The translations under genes and the position numbers were made by a program. A stretch of DNA of 64,000 nt, taken from the NCBI GenBank assembly GCA_045645505.1, contig JAZRIW010000006.1, positions 1-64,000 of the forward strand. Reading direction: 5' to 3'. This stretch comes from Fumia sp045645505. GTDB taxonomy: Bacteria; Bacillota; Clostridia; Oscillospirales; Ruminococcaceae. Positions 52,892 through 61,382 of the stretch are shown here, piece after piece (the first letter of the stretch is position 1; every line of letters starts with the position of its first letter). The notes beneath the pieces were generated by a model. The model was not told where the DNA came from. It worked only from the letters and a program-made list of their open reading frames with translations, and made no database searches.

Positions 52892-53365
52892 CTATATAAA
52901 GCTAACACTTGTTACGAGAGAAAACATCTCATTTATTTCCTTGATTGCCGTATCGGATTTCATACGGTCTGATGATTTAAGGGTAATTTCAATCTTATTA
53001 ATATCTATGCTTTTATTTGTTTTAACATTCATAATAACATTTATTTTTTTTGGAATAATATCATATTTTAAAAAAACAGTTTCAATTCTGTTTTTAAGCT
53101 CATTTTCAAAGCTTTCAAGAACTTTTGAGTTATATAACTCATTAAGATTTTCATACACGATATTTTCTTTTATTTCATAATCATATACAGAAGAAAAATC
53201 TATTTTTTTATTAAAAAACGGATTTATTACAGAGATAATCAAAAACAGATTCACTGAAAATTTTGCCGTTTTGACAGTATTTCCCGAAGGCAGAAGTATT
53301 AAAAAAATCCCTGTAACCACCAATACGACACACAGGGCATAACCAATCTCACGAAGTGAATTCAC
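52892..53365 (-). CDS. spoIIIAF: Stage III sporulation protein AF
   Basis: 157 residues from GTG at 53365, one base after the AE stop with GGGGG close by; an ATG at 53377 inside AE is less likely. Two N-terminal membrane segments and a soluble ring-building-like domain (about 95-155) match SpoIIIAF. Sequence is poorly conserved, but its position is diagnostic. Confidence 0.9.
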   Translation of the reverse strand: MNSLREIGYALCVVLVVTGIFLILLPSGNTVKTAKFSVNLFLIISVINPFFNKKIDFSSVYDYEIKENIVYENLNELYNSKVLESFENELKNRIETVFLKYDIIPKKINVIMNVKTNKSIDINKIEITLKSSDRMKSDTAIKEINEMFSLVTSVSFI

Positions 53366-53366
53366 G

Positions 53367-54482
53367 CTATCCCCCATTTCCTATAATCAGCATAATTGTA
53401 ACCGAAACAATAATCATAAGCCCAAAGCATAAAACAATTCCAAGCATTACAGATAAAATAGAGGAAACAGATTTTAATAGGGCTACTTCATTTTTCTGTT
53501 CGAAAATTCCCCCCACAACAGAAGATAAATACACCGACAAAATAGTAAGTAAAACTTCCAGTAAAATCGGCAGATAGCAAACCACCACAGCGATGATACC
53601 AAAAACTCCAACAGTGCTTTTAACTACCCCCATGCAGGCAGAAAGTGAGTTATAGGCTTCACTCAGAGCACCCCCCACAACCGGAATAAAGGTGCTAAGC
53701 AGAAACTTTGTTGTACGTGTGGTAACTGTATCCGCAGTGGTTGATACAAGTCCCTTAATGGTAAGCATACCAACAAAAACCGTCATACAAAACGTGAGTA
53801 ACCATGTGGCAGTAGTTTTTAAAGCTTTTGAAAAACCATCTGTCTTAAAAATACCGAATGAACTTCCTATTATACTGATAGCTAAAAAAATCCCCAAAAT
53901 AGGTATTACGACATTTACAAAAATTTGAGAAAAAAGCTGTATTGTACCAAAAAGGGTTGCCTGATATACCATTGAAGTCATCGGTTTTCCCGACGCCAGA
54001 GTAACCCCTGAAAAAACAGGTATAAAACTCAGCACAAAATAAGACATATCCCTTATACTTGCTGAAATTTTTGTAATACATTCTGTTACAAATGAAGCAA
54101 GAAGTGTAGAAATAGCCAAAGAAACAACCGAACTGAAAATTAAATCCTTATTCCCACTTCCCTCTCTCATTGAAGAGATAACTGCCGATATAATAATAAT
54201 CCCTGTCATACTCAAAAATAATTTTAAAGGAGAAAAGATTTTTTCCTTAATTATATTTTTTATATAAACTGCTATACTTTCTATGCTGATTTTTTCTGTA
54301 GTTTTTTCATCAAATCCATCTTTGAAAAACTCTTCCGCATTCTCAGGAAGAAGTGGCAGAAGTTCATTGATTCCGCTTAATGAAATCCCTTCTTTTATTA
54401 TAGTTTCTTCATTCGTCTGTGCATTTACCGTAATTGGTAATACAGTAAAAATTATTAAAATCAGTAATATTATCTTTTTCAT
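53367..54482 (-). CDS. spoIIIAE: Stage III sporulation protein AE
   Basis: 371 residues with a signal-like N-terminus (VLPITVNA) and about seven membrane segments. It is the largest membrane subunit of the SpoIIIA complex and relates to type III secretion export-gate parts in fold predictions. Motifs such as SYFVLSFIPVFSG and FIPVVGGALSEAYNSL are typical of the family. Confidence 0.94.
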   Translation of the reverse strand: MKKIILLILIIFTVLPITVNAQTNEETIIKEGISLSGINELLPLLPENAEEFFKDGFDEKTTEKISIESIAVYIKNIIKEKIFSPLKLFLSMTGIIIISAVISSMREGSGNKDLIFSSVVSLAISTLLASFVTECITKISASIRDMSYFVLSFIPVFSGVTLASGKPMTSMVYQATLFGTIQLFSQIFVNVVIPILGIFLAISIIGSSFGIFKTDGFSKALKTTATWLLTFCMTVFVGMLTIKGLVSTTADTVTTRTTKFLLSTFIPVVGGALSEAYNSLSACMGVVKSTVGVFGIIAVVVCYLPILLEVLLTILSVYLSSVVGGIFEQKNEVALLKSVSSILSVMLGIVLCFGLMIIVSVTIMLIIGNGG

Positions 54483-54490
54483 TTTTTCCT

Positions 54491-54880
54491 CTATAGATGT
54501 ATAAGTTCAAATGCCACACTTAGTAATTCTTCGAACATAGGAAGCGAAATTATCAAGGTGGCGACCTTACCCGCTAACTCTATTTTTGAGCTTATTGAAA
54601 GTTGTCCGGCCTCTTTACAAAGCTCACTTCCTATCTCTGTAAGATAACAGATTCCTAAACATTTCATAATAATCTTTATATATTCAGAAGAAAAGCTTAC
54701 TTTATACATAAGGGTACGTACAACCGAAAAAACAGGTATTATTTCAATTAAAATTACAGAAAAAATCACGATTGTCCCGACAGAAGAAAGCATCAGAGAA
54801 TATTCAGGGCGATATTCCTTTAAAAGCAGAGAAAAAACTGATGTTATAATCCCTATTAACACTATCGAAAGCAGATTCAT
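54491..54880 (-). CDS. spoIIIAD: Stage III sporulation protein AD
   Basis: 129 residues from ATG at 54880, the usual length; the extra residues of the longer frame overlap spoIIIAC. Four membrane segments, with LLLKEYRPEYSLMLS near the N-terminus as the family signature. Confidence 0.93.
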   Translation of the reverse strand: MNLLSIVLIGIITSVFSLLLKEYRPEYSLMLSSVGTIVIFSVILIEIIPVFSVVRTLMYKVSFSSEYIKIIMKCLGICYLTEIGSELCKEAGQLSISSKIELAGKVATLIISLPMFEELLSVAFELIHL

Positions 54881-54881
54881 A

Positions 54882-55079
54882 TTACCACAACCCAAACAAC
54901 TGCTTAATTGTATTAAAAAGTTTGCTGATTTCGTTAACTATCATCATCAAAACCACAATAAGTCCCGCCAAAGTAGTCATCATTCCTTGTTCTTCTCTGC
55001 CCGAACGAATTAAAACCTGATTTAAAACTGCCACAATAATACCAATAGCAGCAATTTTAAAAATCAAATCTATCTCCAT
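54882..55079 (-). CDS. spoIIIAC: Stage III sporulation protein AC
   Basis: 65 residues, two membrane segments (5-22 and 36-53) joined by the RSGREEQG loop. The small size, order and AAAGGA site fit SpoIIIAC. One base separates it from spoIIIAD. Confidence 0.94.
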   Translation of the reverse strand: MEIDLIFKIAAIGIIVAVLNQVLIRSGREEQGMMTTLAGLIVVLMMIVNEISKLFNTIKQLFGLW

Positions 55080-55098
55080 ATTATGTATCCTTTCCTTA

Positions 55099-55590
55099 CT
55101 ACAAAATTAAGATAGTTAAAAATATCCCGAAAAGCACCCCGAAAGAAGAAAAGAGTTTCCCCTTTTCTTTCTTATCTCTCAGGGCTTCATTTATTGTTAT
55201 CTGTAAATTTTTCTGTTGTAAATTAAGAAGATTTATCTGAGAATCACTGTCATATGAGCCTAAAATTTTACCGATTTCCATAAATATTTCTTTTTCTTCT
55301 TTGGATAAATTCTTCTGTTTATTTACAGCTTTTTCTATTGCCTTTTCAGGTTCACAATTAAAATTCAACTCATTTAAAAAAAGAAGCTTTTTATATTTCT
55401 TATCCTTTTTTAAATTCTTAAGTAATGTATCTGTAGGAGTTTTTTTATGTTTTAAATCATTTAAAATCTCATTTATAAATTTTTCTGTAAGGATAAGCCT
55501 TTCACTTTTTTCACAAAGCATAATATTAAGAAAAAAGCCTGTACCCGCTGAAGATAAAAAAATTAATATAATTCCTAAAAGTTTCAACAT
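55099..55590 (-). CDS. spoIIIAB: Stage III sporulation protein AB
   Basis: 163 residues with hydrophobic ends (1-22, 145-163) around a charged helical core. It resembles GspF-like inner membrane proteins in the family. It overlaps spoIIIAA by seven bases, suggesting coupled translation. Confidence 0.93.
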   Translation of the reverse strand: MLKLLGIILIFLSSAGTGFFLNIMLCEKSERLILTEKFINEILNDLKHKKTPTDTLLKNLKKDKKYKKLLFLNELNFNCEPEKAIEKAVNKQKNLSKEEKEIFMEIGKILGSYDSDSQINLLNLQQKNLQITINEALRDKKEKGKLFSSFGVLFGIFLTILIL

Positions 55591-56501
55591 TTTATCATCC
55601 TCAAATCAACTATTCTCTTAATCTCAGAAGGTCTGTAAACCCCTGATAACTCCACAAGGAAATCAAAAGTACCGTCATCTAATAACTTTGATATCTGAGC
55701 TCTACGGATTAACTTTTCATAACAATCCCCGTGTATTGATGCAATAACGGAAACCCCTGCATTAAGACTCATTTTTATAGCATCCACTTCTTCACCGGTA
55801 CCTATTTCATCTATCACAATCACCTGAGGAGACATACACCTTAACGCAATCTGCATCCCCACACCTTTCGGATATCCCGTAAATCTATCGGTACAAGCTC
55901 CTAAATCTTCACCGAATTCACTTCTTTCATCGATAACGGAAACTTTTATATATCTTCCTACTGCCCCCGAAGAAAGTTTTATAATAAGATCGCGTAAAAA
56001 AGTAGTTTTTCCACTCATAGGAGCTCCTGCAACCAAAACTGAAGGTAAATTATCAGAAAAATATTTCTTTGCAAAATCAAAAGAAACATCAGAAATTATC
56101 CTTGCCAATCTGAAATTAAAAGAGGTTATATCTCTTAAAGCAGTCACCTTTACATCTCCTTTAACAGCAGTACCGCAAATACCCACGCGATGTCCGCCAT
56201 TTAAAGTAACAAAACCTTCTGCTATCTCTTTTTCATAGCTTTGAACAGAATATCTGCATATCATTTCAAATATTTTCGATATTTCCTCTTCATTTACTGT
56301 CAAAACTTTTAAATTAACCTTTTCAGCCAAAAATCCGTCACAATTTAAAAATAAAACTTTTTCTTTCAAAACAAGACTTAAAGGTCCTTCTTTTTTTACT
56401 CTTATTTCTAAAACCATTTTTTTAATTTCATCAGGAACAAGCAGTAAAATTTCTTTTATTCTGCTTGGAAAATATGCTGATACTTCAAAAAAAGATTTCA
56501 T
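55584..56501 (-). CDS. spoIIIAA: Stage III sporulation protein AA, secretion-type ATPase
   Basis: 305 residues from ATG at 56501 (AAGGAAGG upstream), matching the Bacillus length; the longer frame is rejected. Walker A GAPMSGKT (about 160-167), SVIDERSEF and Walker B VIVIDEIG identify the AAA-like motor of the channel, whose ATPase activity is essential for sporulation in Bacillus. First gene of spoIIIAA-AH. A CATATATT box at 56544-56551 (minus) could be a SigE -10, but I did not find a good -35 partner. Confidence 0.95.
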   Translation of the reverse strand: MKSFFEVSAYFPSRIKEILLLVPDEIKKMVLEIRVKKEGPLSLVLKEKVLFLNCDGFLAEKVNLKVLTVNEEEISKIFEMICRYSVQSYEKEIAEGFVTLNGGHRVGICGTAVKGDVKVTALRDITSFNFRLARIISDVSFDFAKKYFSDNLPSVLVAGAPMSGKTTFLRDLIIKLSSGAVGRYIKVSVIDERSEFGEDLGACTDRFTGYPKGVGMQIALRCMSPQVIVIDEIGTGEEVDAIKMSLNAGVSVIASIHGDCYEKLIRRAQISKLLDDGTFDFLVELSGVYRPSEIKRIVDLRMIKC

Positions 56502-56555
56502 ATTTTTCCTTCCTTTCTTTAAAAACTTATGCCTTGTCCTCATAATATATGCCAA

Positions 56556-56591
56556 AAAAATAAACCATAGCAAAATTGCCATGGTTTATTT
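56556..56591 (-). terminator. Terminator of hflX
   Basis: A stem with one mismatch (56558-56571 with 56578-56591), six-base loop and a T-run on the minus strand, between hflX and spoIIIAA. Confidence 0.75.
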
Positions 56592-57830
56592 TTAAAATGA
56601 TTCAGTAAAATAAGGACTTAATGATTTTAAAATCTTTTTATCTATAAGTGCGTGAATTAAAACCCCATCTTCAGAAAATTTTTCTTTATATACTTTTCCT
56701 TTCATTCTTATCTTATTTAAAATACTTCCCTTGTCATAAGGAATTAAGAGATAAACTTCCTTCATAGTATCGGATAAAACCTCTGAAATTTTTTCTAAAA
56801 GCTTATCTGTACCTGTGTTTTCTTTTGCTGATATAAAAACTGTACTACCAAAATTTTCAAAAGAATTTTCCTTTAACAAATCAATCTTATTATAAAGAGT
56901 TATCACAGGAATATCCGAACATCCTAACTCATTGAGAAGATTTTTAGTAACTGAAAGCTTTTCCTTTACCATTTCATCAGAAGCATCGCAAACATTTAAA
57001 ATAACATCGGCATCAGCTGCCTCCTCCAAAGTAGATTTAAATGCCTCAATAAGCTGATGCGGAAGTCGTCTTATAAGTCCTACCGTATCGATTATAACTG
57101 CATGTTGTCCATCGGGCAAAACTATTTCACGGGCGGTAGGGTCTAAAGTTGCAAAAAGCTGATTTTCAGCATATACCCCCGCATCGGTCAGAAGATTTAA
57201 AAGAGTCGATTTTCCGACATTTGTATATCCCACCACAGCAATAATTGGAACACTTAATTTTTTCCTGCGCTTTCTCACCATTTCCCTGCGTTTTTCCAAT
57301 ACCTCAAGTTCCTCTTCAAGCGCATTTATCCGCCTTCTTATATATCTTCTGTCAGTTTCAAGCTTAGTCTCACCGGGACCTCTTGTTCCGATACCGCCAC
57401 CAAGCCTCGAAAGACTTTTTCCCATGCCCATAAGTCTTGGAAGACGATATTTCTGTTGTGCAAGTTCAACTTGTAGCTTACCCTCTTTGCTTTTTGCACG
57501 TCCTGCAAAAATATCAAGTATAAGCATAGTTCTGTCAATTACCTTGATTTCCACAATCTCTTCAATATTCTTAAATTGACTTGCTGTAAGCTCATCATCA
57601 AAAACAATAAGATCTGCACCATTTTCCCTTATGAAATCTCTTATTTCATAAAGCTTTCCGATGCCTATATAGGTTGCCTTGTCGATACTTTCTCTGTTTT
57701 GAGTAAAAGATGCTATAACCAAAGCACCCGCTGTATCACAAAGTTCAGAAAGTTCATTTAAAGACGTATATATATCATAACTTCCGGTATCAACACCGAC
57801 TGTTACAGCTCTTTGTTTTAATTCATTCAT
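56592..57830 (-). CDS. hflX: GTPase HflX
   Basis: 412 residues. An N-terminal domain (1-185, with GGGIGTRGPGETKLETDRR) precedes a GTPase domain with P-loop GYTNVGKS (about 205-212), DTVGLI and NKID. HflX splits stalled or stressed 70S ribosomes. It has a promoter on its own and is divergent from sigG. Confidence 0.95.
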   Translation of the reverse strand: MNELKQRAVTVGVDTGSYDIYTSLNELSELCDTAGALVIASFTQNRESIDKATYIGIGKLYEIRDFIRENGADLIVFDDELTASQFKNIEEIVEIKVIDRTMLILDIFAGRAKSKEGKLQVELAQQKYRLPRLMGMGKSLSRLGGGIGTRGPGETKLETDRRYIRRRINALEEELEVLEKRREMVRKRRKKLSVPIIAVVGYTNVGKSTLLNLLTDAGVYAENQLFATLDPTAREIVLPDGQHAVIIDTVGLIRRLPHQLIEAFKSTLEEAADADVILNVCDASDEMVKEKLSVTKNLLNELGCSDIPVITLYNKIDLLKENSFENFGSTVFISAKENTGTDKLLEKISEVLSDTMKEVYLLIPYDKGSILNKIRMKGKVYKEKFSEDGVLIHALIDKKILKSLSPYFTESF

Positions 57831-57855
57831 AACTTCACACCCTTTACTATTAATT

Positions 57856-57883
57856 TTAACATTTATTATAAAAAAAGCAATCT
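57856..57883 (-). promoter_or_regulatory. Promoter of hflX
   Basis: Minus-strand TTGCTT, about 16 bases, TAAAAT preceded by TGT (extended -10), in the 136-base divergent gap with sigG. Box positions are approximate within two bases. Confidence 0.45.
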
Positions 57884-57966
57884 GTAATTTTTTCCCAAAA
57901 TTTATTTTGTATCTTTTAAAAAAACACAGTCAATACTTTTTACATAAAATATGTGGGAGGAATTCG

Positions 57967-58737
57967 GTGTACGGTAATAAAGTGGAAATTTGCGGTATAA
58001 ACACTTCAAAACTTAAAATTTTAAAAGAAAAAGAAAAAATCGAACTTTTAAAAGCTATGCATGAAGGAAACCCTACCGCAAGAGAAAAATTGATAAGTGG
58101 AAATTTAAGACTTGTTTTAAGCGTAATTCAACGCTTTACAAACCGAGGTGAAAATCCCGATGACCTTTTTCAGGTGGGTTGCATCGGGCTTATAAAAGCA
58201 ATCGACAATTTTGATATATCCCAGAACGTAAAATTTTCAACCTATGCCGTCCCAATGATAATAGGCGAAGTCAGGAGATACCTTCGTGATTATAACCCTG
58301 TAAGAGTCAGTCGTTCTTTAAAAGATACTGCCTATAAAGCTATGCAGACAAAAGAAAGACTTACTGAAAAACTTAACCGTGAACCGACAATTATAGAAAT
58401 TGCCAACGAAATGGGAGAAGAAAAAGAAGAAATAGTTTTAGCACTTGAAGCAATTGTTGATCCTATTTCACTTTATGAGCCTGTATTTTCAGACAGCGGA
58501 GATACTATCTATGTTATGGATCAGATTTCCGATAGTACCGATGACGGAAACTGGGTTGATGAAATCTCGATAAAAGATGCTTTGGAAAAATTAAACGACA
58601 GAGAGAAAAAAATTATTTCTTTAAGATTTTTTAAGGGTAAAACACAGGTTGAAGTATCAAAAGAAATAGGAATTTCACAAGCTCAGGTATCAAGGCTTGA
58701 AAAAGGTGCACTTTTAAAAGTAAGAGGCGATGTATAA
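57967..58737 (+). CDS. sigG: RNA polymerase sporulation sigma factor SigG
   Basis: 256 residues from GTG at 57967 with GGGAGG six bases before it; upstream extension lacks a ribosome binding site. The N-terminal KVEICGINTSKL is characteristic of SigG. Region 2 (NLRLVLSVIQRF, GCIGLIKAIDNFD, FSTYAVPMIIGEVRRYLRD), region 3 and region 4 (QVEVSKEIGISQAQVSRLEKG) are complete. SigG drives late forespore genes and depends on the SpoIIIA channel encoded next door. In Bacillus sigG follows spoIIGA-sigE; here it is alone. Confidence 0.94.
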   Translation: MYGNKVEICGINTSKLKILKEKEKIELLKAMHEGNPTAREKLISGNLRLVLSVIQRFTNRGENPDDLFQVGCIGLIKAIDNFDISQNVKFSTYAVPMIIGEVRRYLRDYNPVRVSRSLKDTAYKAMQTKERLTEKLNREPTIIEIANEMGEEKEEIVLALEAIVDPISLYEPVFSDSGDTIYVMDQISDSTDDGNWVDEISIKDALEKLNDREKKIISLRFFKGKTQVEVSKEIGISQAQVSRLEKGALLKVRGDV

Positions 58738-58738
58738 A

Positions 58739-58789
58739 AAAATACTGCTTAAACAAAGTGTTTTAAATACTCTGTTTAAGCAGTATTTT
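58739..58789. terminator. Bidirectional terminator between sigG and the HAD gene
   Basis: A perfect 17-bp stem (58739-58755 with 58773-58789) with A- and T-rich flanks on both sides, lying between convergent genes. Confidence 0.85.
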
Positions 58790-59600
58790 ATTGTAAAGCA
58801 AATTTCTTTACAGCATATGCAACCCCGTCATCTTCTACATTTAAAGTAACAAAATCGGCTTCTTTCTTAACAATTTCAGGTGCATTTTCCATAGCTATTC
58901 CCAATCCAACTAAATTAATCATTGTCCTGTCGTTATAACTGTCTCCAAATGCAATAATCTCTTCTTTTTTAACATCAAGATTTTTTATAAGCTCTTTAAG
59001 TGCGCTTCCTTTATCAGTATTAAGTGGTAAAAATTCAAGAATAAAAGGTTCTGACCTAAAAATATTAACCTTATCCCCCAATTTTTCTTTTGCCTTAATT
59101 TCCGCTTTTTCAAGATCACATGGCTCACCGGAAAGCAAAATTTTAGGAACACCAAAATCAACAGGATCAGCAAAAAAATCTCTTTTTTCTATCCTATGCC
59201 CTTCAATCGTACCAATAAATTTAAGATACTTTTCTTCAGGATCTGCAATAAAAAAGCATTCTTCATTATAAGTAGCACAATTAAAACCATTTTCCTTAGC
59301 AAACTCAAAAATTCCCCTTATAGAATCTACATCAAGTGAATTTTCAAAAACAATCTTTTTGCTTTTTAAATCATAAGTCCTTGCACCATTAAAAACAATT
59401 GCATATCCGTTATAATCTGCAATTTTAAGTTCCTTTAATATTTCTGTCATACCTTTTATCGGTCTTCCTGAGGCAACAACTAATTTTATCCCCTGTTTTT
59501 GAGCTTCAATCAAGGTATTCTTAGTATTTTCATTTAATGACTTTCCTCCGCATTTCACTAAAGTTCCGTCAATATCAACTGCTATTAAACGATATTTCAT
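58788..59600 (-). CDS. Cof-type HAD-IIB phosphatase
   Basis: 270 residues. The HAD motifs are complete: DIDGTL (9-14) with the nucleophile aspartate, ASGRPIKG (about 44), the lysine of motif III and GDSYNDRTMI (about 216-225). The cap is type C2B. Its ATG shares one base with the ribU stop (TAATG), so it is coupled to the riboflavin transporter and under the same FMN riboswitch. Bacillus YcsE, YitU and YwtE are Cof-type enzymes of riboflavin synthesis, so a flavin-related phosphatase role is plausible. Confidence 0.88.
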   Translation of the reverse strand: MKYRLIAVDIDGTLVKCGGKSLNENTKNTLIEAQKQGIKLVVASGRPIKGMTEILKELKIADYNGYAIVFNGARTYDLKSKKIVFENSLDVDSIRGIFEFAKENGFNCATYNEECFFIADPEEKYLKFIGTIEGHRIEKRDFFADPVDFGVPKILLSGEPCDLEKAEIKAKEKLGDKVNIFRSEPFILEFLPLNTDKGSALKELIKNLDVKKEEIIAFGDSYNDRTMINLVGLGIAMENAPEIVKKEADFVTLNVEDDGVAYAVKKFALQ

Positions 59601-60247
59601 TAAATTACACCTTTCACTACAAGTATCATCAATACGCTTGTTATAAGTAAAAATAAAGCAACCAACAATACTCCGATAAAATTTGTTTTTTTGTTTTCAG
59701 ACTCAGATTCAGGAAGTAATTTTGCCTTTCTTAAAGCTGTTACCACAGGCTTATATAAAAGGATTGTAATTCCTGAATTGAGTATAGTTTTAATAAGATT
59801 AAAAGGTAAAAACGCAGGTAATAACATCTTTGCAACTTCCTCACGTGGATACCCCATATAAATAGGAGTTATAAAGTAATTCCATAAAAGCATAGTGATT
59901 ACAGTGAGCAAAGAACCAATAAGAAGTCCAAAAACAGCACCTTTAAATGTGCGTTTTTTTCTGTAAATTACCGCTGCAGTACAAGCAAAAGTACAGCTTG
60001 AAAGCAAATTCATTACAAATCCTATAATCCCCGTATCACTCACTGAAATCATTTCAACAAATGATACAACAAAGGAAATAGCCAAAGAAGCAAGTGGCCC
60101 CAATAAAAATCCGCCAATAGCTATTATAATATCTTTTGGCTCATATTTCAAGAAAAGAACTATGGGAATTCTTAAAAAAACCATAATTATGTAGGCTATT
60201 GCCGAAAACATAGCAATAATAGTCAATTTTTTAGCATTTACTTTCAT
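59600..60247 (-). CDS. ribU: Riboflavin ECF transporter S component RibU
   Basis: 215 residues from ATG at 60247 with GAAGG before it. Six membrane segments with the N-terminal KLTIIAMFSAIAYI pattern common to ECF S components, then KYEPKDIIIAIGGFLLGP and GFVMNLLSS. RibU binds riboflavin and works with the shared EcfA/A'/T module, which is not in this window. The FMN riboswitch directly upstream supports the substrate strongly. Confidence 0.92.
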   Translation of the reverse strand: MKVNAKKLTIIAMFSAIAYIIMVFLRIPIVLFLKYEPKDIIIAIGGFLLGPLASLAISFVVSFVEMISVSDTGIIGFVMNLLSSCTFACTAAVIYRKKRTFKGAVFGLLIGSLLTVITMLLWNYFITPIYMGYPREEVAKMLLPAFLPFNLIKTILNSGITILLYKPVVTALRKAKLLPESESENKKTNFIGVLLVALFLLITSVLMILVVKGVI

Positions 60248-60265
60248 AAAACAACCTTCTTTCAA

Positions 60266-60299
60266 AAATAAAAAGCACCCGAAAACACTATTCGGGCGC
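60266..60299 (-). terminator. Riboswitch terminator in the ribU leader
   Basis: A 9-bp stem (60291-60299 with 60275-60283, one G-T pair), seven-base loop and TTTTTATTTTT on the minus strand, 19 bases before the ribU start. It follows the FMN aptamer and would form when FMN is bound. Confidence 0.8.
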
Positions 60300-60317
60300 A
60301 ATAAAATACAATAAAAC

Positions 60318-60425
60318 TTTCTTCTTTCATCCAGACTTTACTGTTGGTTTCGGAATTGCACCGAATCTTGCAAAAAGCTCGCGGACTTTACCGCCAATCG
60401 GGAATTTCACCCTGCCCCGAAGATA
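60318..60425 (-). promoter_or_regulatory. FMN riboswitch (RFN element)
   Basis: Conserved RFN blocks in the right order on the minus strand: TCTTCGGGGCAGGGTGAAAT at the 5' end, GGCGGTAAAGTCCGCGAGC, GGTGCAATTCCGAAACC, ACAGTAAAGTCTGGATGAAAGAAG closing the basal stem. High FMN would favour the downstream terminator and lower ribU-HAD expression. Confidence 0.95.
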
Positions 60426-60440
60426 TTTAATTTTAATAAT

Positions 60441-60469
60441 ACTATACTTTAATAAGTTAAATTTGTCAA
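60441..60469 (-). promoter_or_regulatory. Promoter of the ribU riboswitch transcript, inside the nadA stop
   Basis: Minus-strand TTGACA (60464-60469), 17 bases, TATAGT (60441-60446). The TGA of TTGACA is the stop codon of nadA, so the -35 box overlaps the end of that gene. Confidence 0.8.
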
Positions 60470-61380
60470 GAACCAAGTCTTATCATTTCATCAATAGGTT
60501 TTTTGGCAGCAAGACGAAGTTCTTCAGATAAAATTATTTCCTCTCCGCCTTCACCTGATAAAGCATCATAAACATCATTGAGTGTTATAAGCTTCATATC
60601 AGCACAGATAAGATATTTAGAAAGCGGATAGAATTTCCCCTCTGGTTTTTTAAGCCTTAAATATTGTAAAACTGCGTTTTCAGTACCAATTATACACTCT
60701 TCATCAGTATTAAGGGCATAATTTATAATATCTGAGGTTGAACCTACAACATCAGCATATTTTAACGCTTCAGCGGGAATTTCAGGATGCATCAGAAGCT
60801 TTGCATTGGGATGAAGTGCCTTTGCTTTTTTACACTCTTCCTCTGTAACCGCATTATGCACAGGACAATAGCCTTCCCATAGTGTAAAGTCTTTTTCCTT
60901 TACAGACGATTTTACATAACTTCCAAGATTTTTATCAGGAATGAAGAGTATTTTTTTTGCATCAAGATTAGAAATGATTTTAAGAGCACTCGAAGAAGTA
61001 ACGCAAACGTCACATTCAGCTTTTAACTTAGCTGTGGTGTTGATATAAGCCACAACCGAAACATCAGGATTATTGATTTTATATTCCCTCACTCTTTCAG
61101 GAGCAATCTGTTCAGCCATAGGACAAGTTGCATCCGAAACAGGTAAAATAACTGTTTTTTCAGGTGAAAGAATTTTAATCGTTTCCGCCATAAACCGAAC
61201 ACCGCAAAGAATTACGAGCTTATCAGGTATCTCGGTAGCAATGATGCTTAATTTAAAAGAGTCACCTATATAATCTGCAATTTCTAAAATATCAGGAGTC
61301 TGATAACTATGGGCTAAAATAACTGCATTTTTTTCTTCTTTAAGTTTTAAAATACTTTTTTGTAATTCATTTAATTTCAT
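60466..61380 (-). CDS. nadA: Quinolinate synthase
   Basis: 304 residues. NadA condenses iminoaspartate with dihydroxyacetone phosphate to quinolinate and needs a 4Fe-4S cluster held by three cysteines, seen in LCGVRFMAET, CVTSSSAL and EGYCPVHN. HSYQTPDI near the N-terminus and HPEIPAE are substrate motifs. It follows cysK by three bases. nadB and nadC are not in the window. Confidence 0.95.
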   Translation of the reverse strand: MKLNELQKSILKLKEEKNAVILAHSYQTPDILEIADYIGDSFKLSIIATEIPDKLVILCGVRFMAETIKILSPEKTVILPVSDATCPMAEQIAPERVREYKINNPDVSVVAYINTTAKLKAECDVCVTSSSALKIISNLDAKKILFIPDKNLGSYVKSSVKEKDFTLWEGYCPVHNAVTEEECKKAKALHPNAKLLMHPEIPAEALKYADVVGSTSDIINYALNTDEECIIGTENAVLQYLRLKKPEGKFYPLSKYLICADMKLITLNDVYDALSGEGGEEIILSEELRLAAKKPIDEMIRLGS

Positions 61381-61382
61381 TA

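Noticed and set aside
57831..57966. SigF/SigG-type promoter for sigG
   Set aside because: CATAAAA at 57943 resembles the -10 consensus but no matching -35 lies at the right distance.
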